Shown: in pieces, positions 59,506-64,000 of the stretch | Layout: each line of letters opens with the position of its first letter | Numbering within the stretch: the stretch's first letter is position 1 | NCBI GenBank assembly: GCA_046351595.1 | Contig: JAXLYE010000003.1 | Span: 1,240,001 to 1,304,000, forward strand | Reading direction: 5' to 3' | Source of the DNA: JAXLYE01 sp046351595 | Lineage (GTDB): Bacteria; Myxococcota_A; Polyangia; Palsa-1104; JAEUJZ01 | Length of the DNA stretch: 64,000 nucleotides | Translations under genes and position numbers: made by a program | Notes under the pieces: generated by a model | The model's input: only the letters and a program-made list of their open reading frames with translations | What the model was told of the DNA's origin: nothing | Database searches by the model: none

Positions 59506-59940
59506 CTAGAGGCGGGACAGGAGCGCGTACAGCAGGAGCGCGCCCAGCATGATCAGGAAGATCGAGATCGGGAAGGGCCGCGGCTCCTTCGCCGCGCTCT
59601 CCGATTCCAGAACCGCCGGCTCTCCGTCTCCGTCTCCGTCTCCGTCTCCGTCCTCTTCGTCGAGCGCGCCCTCGGTACCTGGATCCTGGCTGCTCTCGGC
59701 CGCGGCCAGCAGCAGCTTCGCCTCTTCCTCGCTCTCGCTCGGGACCAGCAGCCTGAGCTCGATATACGCGCCCAGGAATCCGAGCATCGAGCGGTGGTTC
59801 TCTCCCTGCACGACGCAGCGGATCCCCGCATCGGCCAGCACGGACTTTAGCAGATCGGCCTCCGCGTTGTCGCGGCAGGAGCGTACGACGACCCACCGCG
59901 CTCCGGACAACCCACCGCGCTCCGTCGGAGACATGGTCAC
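59506..59940 (-). CDS. DUF2007-like protein with C-terminal membrane anchor
   Basis: The protein has 144 residues. The N-terminal domain (about 12-75: WVVVRSCRDNAEADLLKSVL, IRCVVQGEN) matches the small DUF2007 signal-transducing/PII-like fold. An Asp/Gly repeat tract and a single C-terminal transmembrane helix (about 123-141) follow. Its start overlaps the stop of the gene at 59937 by 4 bp. It is convergent with the symporter gene. Confidence 0.75.
   Translation of the reverse strand: MTMSPTERGGLSGARWVVVRSCRDNAEADLLKSVLADAGIRCVVQGENHRSMLGFLGAYIELRLLVPSESEEEAKLLLAAAESSQDPGTEGALDEEDGDGDGDGDGEPAVLESESAAKEPRPFPISIFLIMLGALLLYALLSRL
59623..59652 (-). repeat. 6-bp tandem repeat in the DUF2007-like gene
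   Basis: TCCGTC repeated five times (plus strand) encodes the alternating Asp-Gly tract DGDGDGDGDG on the minus strand. Confidence 0.95.
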
Positions 59941-60167
59941 TGCCAGACCTCTCGGGCGAGTTCGTGCGCCCGCGCTGCTCGAGCGCCGGAATCGGGCAGG
60001 AGCAGCGTCGAGTCGAACGCGTTGACGTAGAGCCGGTGCGGCTCCCGCTGATCGTAATAGGGCCGGGAGTAGTCCGGCAGATCGAAGTACTGCGGCTCAA
60101 GGAGCGCGAGCGTGCGGCACTTCTCGGCGTCCTGGAGCAGGCTGCTGCAGTCGGTCCCGTTGGGCAT
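59937..60167 (-). CDS. Small hypothetical protein
   Basis: A 76-residue frame from MPNGTDCSSLLQDAEKC. Tyr- and Asp-rich (YFDLPDYSRPYYDQREPHRLYV), with no recognised family. Its stop overlaps the start of the DUF2007-like gene (ATGA), supporting a two-gene unit. The start could be further upstream. Confidence 0.55.
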   Translation of the reverse strand: MPNGTDCSSLLQDAEKCRTLALLEPQYFDLPDYSRPYYDQREPHRLYVNAFDSTLLLPDSGARAARAHELAREVWQ

Positions 60168-60391
60168 TCCGCGATCGTAGCACGCGGGCTGCCCGCCCGT
60201 GGGGCGCCAAATGAGGGCCTTGATTCCCGATCCGGAGCGCGGTGCCAAACTCCTTACGCTCACTCGTCGCTGACGTTACTTGCGTAAGGTCTCCGGCCCG
60301 TGTCTGGTAGGGCGACCGCGGACCCGTGACGACAGCTCCCTCGGTAGGTCGCAGCGGGCGCGGTGGGAGAGCGTGAATTCCGGGAAGCGTT

Positions 60392-60874
60392 CTTGATGTC
60401 GACCTTGGCGACAAAGAACTTCTGCTGATCGCGGATGTAGGGACCGAGCGCCTCGGAGGCGCCCTTGGGGATGTTGTACTTGCTGAGGCGCAGCCAGGTC
60501 TCCAGCCCGCCCGACTCCTTGGCCGACAGGATCAGGATCTGGTACTCACCGACCTCGAACTTGGCCTCGATGGTGACGCCGTAGTCGGCGGGCCGCGCGC
60601 CGCTCGGCGCGGGCATCGGCGGCGCGGACCCGGCGGACATCATCCGCATCGGGCGGGGCGGCGGCGGCTGGTAGCAGGGATCCTGCTCCCAGTACTCGAC
60701 CAGGCGCGGCGCCGAGAGCTGATCGACGTGCTTGAACACATCCGCCGACAGCGTCTTCACCTGCTCCTTCTGCAGCACCACCGGCACCGGAACAACCATC
60801 GCAAAGTCCTCGGGCGGACCTTTGTAGTTGTTCGACATGGTCAGCACCGTGTGGCTGCCCTTCCGCTGGCGCAT
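60392..60874 (-). pseudogene. N-terminal half of a split DUF2330 protein, itself lacking its 5' end
   Basis: The frame reads HTVLTMSNNYKGPPEDFAMVVPVP and on to QKFFVAKVDIK, typical of the first half of DUF2330 proteins. It ends exactly where the downstream half at 57891 would continue. The signal peptide and the CGFYVAG-type region that should precede are missing: a TAA lies immediately before the ATG at 60874 and the recombinase gene begins at 60889. After residue VDIK the frame runs 44 unrelated codons into the inserted segment. Confidence 0.85.
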
Positions 60875-60888
60875 TTACAACGCCGCGC

Positions 60889-61980
60889 ATGAAGGCTCCT
60901 ACCGTTCATGCGAACGCCCCACGCAAGGCCATCGGATACATCCGGGTGAGCACCCACGAGCAGGCCCAGGAAGCAGTGAGCCTGGATGCCCAGCGCGGGA
61001 GGCTGCGTGAATACTGCAAGAGCAATGGAATCCGCTTGGTCGATATCGTCGCCGACGAGGGTTGGTCCGCGAGCACGTTGGAGCGGCCGGGATTGCACGA
61101 AGCGTTATGGGCACTGAAGAAGGGACGCGCGGATACGCTCGTAGTTACGAAGCTCGATCGGCTCACGCGCTCTGTCCGCGATCTGTGCATCTTGGTAGAC
61201 GAGTACTTCGGACACAGGCAGCACAACCTGATCTCGCTGTGCGGCATGGCGAACACGCACAACGCGGCCAGCCGCATGATGATGCTGAACATCGCCAACT
61301 ATGCGCAGTTCGAGCGGGAGAACAACGCCGAGCGGACCCGCGAGGCGATGCAGCACATGAAGGCGCAGGGCGTGCGGTTCGGAGCGCCTCGATACGGCTA
61401 CAAGTACAGCAGCGAGCAGGACGCGCAGGGGCGGCGCTTGCTCGTTCCTGAGCCCGCGCAGCAGTCGGTGATTGAGCGCATTAAGTCATGGCACCGCGAA
61501 GGGCTTGGGCCCAGCGCCATCGCGAGGCGCCTGAACATCGACGGAACTCCTGCCGCTCACGGCGGAACGTGGCGGCCGATTGCAGTCACTGGGATTCTCG
61601 AGCATGCCGGCGTGCGCAAGAGGAAGGAGTTCCCCACTCCGGTTCGGATCCAACGGGTCTGCGACAAGAAGCGCGCCACCGAGCGGGCGCGTGAGCTGCG
61701 CGCTGAGGGGCTGAGCCTGCGAGTGATCGGCGTGAGGCTGCGCAAGGAGGGCTTGGTGCCTCCACGGGGCGGGCTGTGGCACGGGGCGAGCGTGCTCGAT
61801 CTGCTGCGCCATGGCATGCCGGCGGGCCAGACCAGCACCGCGCAGCGAGCGGCCGAGCTACGGGCGCAGGGGCTGAGCCTGCGCGCCATCGCGCTGCGCT
61901 TGCAGCAGGAGGGCTACAGACACGCACGCGGGTCGTGCTGGCACGCGGCCGGGGTGTCCGCGCTTCTGAACGGCCTCTAG
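60889..61980 (+). CDS. Serine recombinase with three C-terminal repeat modules
   Basis: The protein has 363 residues. The resolvase catalytic domain (about 14-155) starts IGYIRVSTHEQ with nucleophile Ser21, followed by SLDAQRGRL and KLDRLTRSV. After a linker (RFGAPRYGYKY), the DNA-binding region contains three consecutive copies of one module (about 191-238, 264-306, 318-360) with the pattern IxxRLxxxGxxxxxGGxW. Typical recombinases have one such module. No ribosome-binding site is visible. The gene sits against the truncated DUF2330 fragment, so its integration probably removed that gene's 5' end. Confidence 0.92.
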   Translation: MKAPTVHANAPRKAIGYIRVSTHEQAQEAVSLDAQRGRLREYCKSNGIRLVDIVADEGWSASTLERPGLHEALWALKKGRADTLVVTKLDRLTRSVRDLCILVDEYFGHRQHNLISLCGMANTHNAASRMMMLNIANYAQFERENNAERTREAMQHMKAQGVRFGAPRYGYKYSSEQDAQGRRLLVPEPAQQSVIERIKSWHREGLGPSAIARRLNIDGTPAAHGGTWRPIAVTGILEHAGVRKRKEFPTPVRIQRVCDKKRATERARELRAEGLSLRVIGVRLRKEGLVPPRGGLWHGASVLDLLRHGMPAGQTSTAQRAAELRAQGLSLRAIALRLQQEGYRHARGSCWHAAGVSALLNGL

Positions 61981-62001
61981 CCTCAGTGCTGGCGTGAGAT
62001 C

Positions 62002-63006
62002 TCAGGCAGCGATGACTTCGGCGTCAGACGTGGCTGTAACCGCTTTGGCGAGCCAGCGATCCAGGATGCTCGGGTCTTTGCAGCCGAGCACCTGCTGCCG
62101 GACGTTGTCGCTCACCGCAAAGCCGCGGGCCTTCAGCACCGTCAGGATGGCCTCGGCCTTGCCCTCGGCCCGCACCTCGGCCTTCTCGTGCTCCAATCGC
62201 TGTCGCAGCTCCGTCAGTGCCTGCGCCCTGCCTTCGGCGCGCAGCTCAGCCTTCTCTCGCTCCCATTTCTGACGTAGCTCCGCCACTGCTTGCGCTCTGC
62301 CTTCGGCGCGCAGCTCAGCCTTCTCGCGCTCCCATCGCTGTCGTAGCTCCGTCATGATCGTTCGCTCCTCGAGGCTGAGGTCCTGCGTCTCGTCCAACAG
62401 ATAGCGCACATCGGCGAGGATATCAATCCACGGCTGCCGCTGCTCTCTCGACAGGGGTAAGAGGTCGAGCTCCCGCAGCGCCTGGAGCTGCATCGTCGCT
62501 GGCCCGAGGAGCCGCAGGAGGAGTGTCTCCTCTGTGCCCGGTAGCTCCGCCAGCACCACGATCCACGTCGCAAGCTCCGGTGTGCAGCGGTAGAATCCGC
62601 TCGGCCAGTCGGACACCTGCGCGCCACCATAGCCGTGCAGCACCTCCTCGGGCCGCCCGGGAGAGAGCACCCAGAGCACCGGCTTGGGCGACGCCGCCCC
62701 CTTGGCTGCCTTCTTCAGCCCGTGGTGCAGGTTGAACTTCTTGCGCAGGTTGTCGTCGACGAGATCAACCGAGGGCGTCGCCGAGAAGGGCTCGATGAGG
62801 AATCGCCGCTCGACCTCGGCCATGCGCCGCACCAGGCCCAGGTGCGGCAGCGCCTCTGGCGGCGGCAGCTCGGGCCGCAGCTCGCAGTAGACATCGATCC
62901 GCTGCTCATCGAGCGGCGCGACGGGTTTCTCCAGCTCGACGGTGCCGATCGGATCGAGCGCCTCGCGCAGCAGGTGCTTGCAGAGGAGGTCGTGGAGCTT
63001 GGGCAT
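62002..63006 (-). CDS. Rpn family recombination-promoting nuclease / putative transposase
   Basis: The protein has 334 residues. The N-terminal PD-(D/E)XK-like part begins MPKLHDLLCKHLLREALDP and has DVYCELRP in the place of the nuclease core. A middle helical region precedes three 23-residue charged repeats (about 219-287), then the conserved C-terminal KAEAILTVLKARGFAVSDNV and LDRWLAKAVTATS seen in many Rpn/DUF4351-type proteins. The nuclease residues are not all obvious, so activity is uncertain. It lies between two copies of the recombinase 3' end, in opposite orientation. Confidence 0.82.
   Translation of the reverse strand: MPKLHDLLCKHLLREALDPIGTVELEKPVAPLDEQRIDVYCELRPELPPPEALPHLGLVRRMAEVERRFLIEPFSATPSVDLVDDNLRKKFNLHHGLKKAAKGAASPKPVLWVLSPGRPEEVLHGYGGAQVSDWPSGFYRCTPELATWIVVLAELPGTEETLLLRLLGPATMQLQALRELDLLPLSREQRQPWIDILADVRYLLDETQDLSLEERTIMTELRQRWEREKAELRAEGRAQAVAELRQKWEREKAELRAEGRAQALTELRQRLEHEKAEVRAEGKAEAILTVLKARGFAVSDNVRQQVLGCKDPSILDRWLAKAVTATSDAEVIAA
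62146..62352 (-). repeat. Three 69-bp tandem repeats in the Rpn-like gene
   Basis: Units 62284-62352, 62215-62283 and 62146-62214 encode ELRQxWExEKAExRAEGxA repeats, a charged, probably coiled-coil region. Confidence 0.93.
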
Positions 63007-63050
63007 GGGGCCGGGACGTTACCTGCGGCGCGCGTACCGTCAAGCCAGGG

Positions 63051-63155
63051 GAGCCTGCGAGCCGTCGCGCTGCGCTTGCAGCAGGAGGGACATAAGCATG
63101 CGCGCGGGTCGTGCTGGCAGGTAGCTGGGGGTCCGCACTCCTGAACGGTCTGTAG
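63051..63155 (+). repeat. Degenerate copy of the recombinase 3' end
   Basis: This 105-bp stretch matches the last 106 bp of the recombinase gene (61875-61980) at roughly 80% identity by eye, including the stretch GTCGTGCTGGCA and the final CTGAACGG and TAG. It has one deletion that shifts the frame. It is a direct repeat flanking the Rpn-like gene. Confidence 0.9.
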
Positions 63156-63251
63156 GCTCGCAAGCTCTGGCCGCGTTCTGCTTACGTCTGGCCTATGGAT
63201 CGTGACAGAACGCCCATGGGATGCTGCCTCTGAAGCGCTTGGGAGGGGACC

Positions 63252-64000
63252 ATGCTGCGTGCTCACCACTGCGTGCGATGTGGCGATCCGATGCCGCTGG
63301 GTCGGCGTGTGGACAGGAAGTACTGCCGCGCGAGCTGCCGCACTTCGGCGTACAGGGAGCGCAGAAGTGCGACCGCGCCGCGGAAGGCAGGAAGAGGACG
63401 CCGGCGGGACGGCGTGCCGCTGCCCCCTGATCTCGTGCTTGCGCTGCGTCACATCCCGCCGGCCGTGCTGACTGCGCTGGCCGGTTGGTTCGGCGAGCAC
63501 GCATCGAGCGAGCAGTTGACCGCCGCACGCCAGCGCATCACGGAACTCGAGCAACAGGCTCAGCGCCTTCGGGCAGATCTGGCCGCGCGGCAGGAGGCGC
63601 ACCGCGGCGCGCAACAGCGCCAGCGAGAGGAAGAGTCAGCGCAGCGGGCCCGGGACCAGAAGGCGCGCGAGGCGGAAGGCCGCCAGCGCACCGAGGCCGC
63701 GACCAAGCAGATCGCCGAGCTGAAAGACGCCTTGTGGAGGCTGGAAGCTCAATCCGTCGAGCAAGCTGCGGCGCTCAAACAAGAACGAGACGAGCACGCC
63801 TACAGCCGGCAGTCCGCGATCCAGCAAGTGGCCGAGTATGTCCGCCAGGTCCGCCAGGCAGTCAGCGACAGGGAGAGCGCACAGGCTGAGGCGCAGAGCC
63901 TGCGCAAGCAGCTCCACGCCGCGCAGGCGCCCATGGCGCTGGCCGTGATCTTCCGTCAGACGTACTACAATCGACCCGGGCGACCCTATGGCCTGGAACC
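63252..64000 (+). CDS. Zinc-ribbon and coiled-coil protein, partial (3' end beyond window)
   Basis: An open frame of 249 codons with no stop, from the ATG at 63252, which has a very strong GGGAGGGG just upstream. The N-terminus holds a four-cysteine ribbon (CVRCGDP then RKYCRASCRTSAY, Cys7, 10, 25, 29). After a basic stretch, a long Gln/Glu/Ala/Arg-rich heptad region (about 87-225) predicts a coiled coil. This looks like a DNA- or RNA-associated scaffold protein of an accessory element. No family is assigned. Confidence 0.75.
   Translation, partial: MLRAHHCVRCGDPMPLGRRVDRKYCRASCRTSAYRERRSATAPRKAGRGRRRDGVPLPPDLVLALRHIPPAVLTALAGWFGEHASSEQLTAARQRITELEQQAQRLRADLAARQEAHRGAQQRQREEESAQRARDQKAREAEGRQRTEAATKQIAELKDALWRLEAQSVEQAAALKQERDEHAYSRQSAIQQVAEYVRQVRQAVSDRESAQAEAQSLRKQLHAAQAPMALAVIFRQTYYNRPGRPYGLE

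Larger units (their letters stand above)
57892..60391. other. 2.5-kb segment interrupting the DUF2330 gene
   Basis: This segment lies exactly between the two DUF2330 halves and carries a dicarboxylate symporter gene (+) and two small overlapping genes (-). Near its ends is an imperfect direct repeat, GCGCTGAATTCAGGG (57925-57939) and GCGTGAATTCCGGG (60371-60384). The codons flanking the break both contain AAG. No terminal inverted repeats and no transposase gene are seen. Confidence 0.7.
60875..64000. mobile_element. Accessory segment with serine recombinase (extends beyond the window)
   Basis: From the point where DUF2330 homology stops, the DNA is visibly less GC-rich. It carries a serine recombinase, an Rpn-like gene, a degenerate copy of the recombinase 3' end and a coiled-coil protein gene. 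Its right end lies outside the window, and attachment sites cannot be defined. Confidence 0.5.

Noticed and set aside
59623..59652. Possible CRISPR-like or regulatory repeat
   Set aside because: The 6-bp units are contiguous with no spacers and encode an Asp-Gly tract in frame.
57892..60391. Classical transposon or IS element
   Set aside because: No transposase, no terminal inverted repeats and no clear target duplication longer than about 3 bp were found.

Overview
The window is GC-rich (roughly 70% by eye) chromosomal DNA from a Gram-negative bacterium. The gene content points to the Myxococcota: many lipoproteins and outer-membrane proteins, Ser/Thr kinases, caspase-fold proteins, an FHA-sigma54 activator, an alpha-2-macroglobulin, and Cys-rich Dickkopf-like, DUF2330 and Rpn-type proteins. 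The order or genus cannot be fixed from sequence alone. I found no rRNA, tRNA, CRISPR array or classical IS transposase.

Layout: (1) 1-5784, minus strand: partial histidine phosphatase, exported S41 peptidase, prepilin peptidase and a Cys-rich lipoprotein. (2) 6114-19794, plus strand: a tightly overlapping dcw cell-wall/division cluster (rsmH, ftsL, ftsI with PASTA, a murE-murF fusion, mraY, murD, ftsW, murG, murC). It has no mraZ at its head and no murB/ftsQ/ftsA/ftsZ at its tail. (3) 19955-30688: envelope proteins, a membrane Ser/Thr kinase, an enoyl-CoA hydratase/MFS pair, an FHA-sigma54 activator, a methyltransferase and a VWA protein. (4) 30927-38111: a 2058-residue alpha-2-macroglobulin lipoprotein and a polytopic membrane protein. 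(5) 38121-47495: unknown and outer-membrane proteins, proline catabolism (pruA), a three-gene hotdog/GT2/LolB-like run, a TPR lipoprotein and clpS. (6) 47641-53994: two convergent caspase-fold genes, one exported with a barrel-like tail and one a degenerate kinase-TM-caspase fusion, then a STAS-like protein and a HAD phosphatase. (7) 54410-57026: three tandem DUF2382 (YsnF/AvaK) stress proteins. (8) 57127-64000: a DUF2330 gene broken into two complementary halves by a 2.5-kb segment carrying a dicarboxylate symporter and two small genes. Its 5' end is then cut off by an accessory segment with a serine recombinase, an Rpn-like nuclease gene flanked by two copies of the recombinase 3' end, and a partial zinc-ribbon/coiled-coil gene that runs off the window.

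How the genes work together: region 2 makes and polymerises septal peptidoglycan precursors from UDP-MurNAc to lipid II. Regions 3-5 are mainly envelope biogenesis, sensing and protection. Region 6 is the best candidate for an undescribed system, because both caspase domains are predicted to lie outside the cytoplasm and one is wired to a kinase-like cytoplasmic domain. Region 8 is a hotspot of recent rearrangement. A recurring oddity is short in-frame tandem repeats (6-, 9- or 12-bp units) inside otherwise conserved genes.
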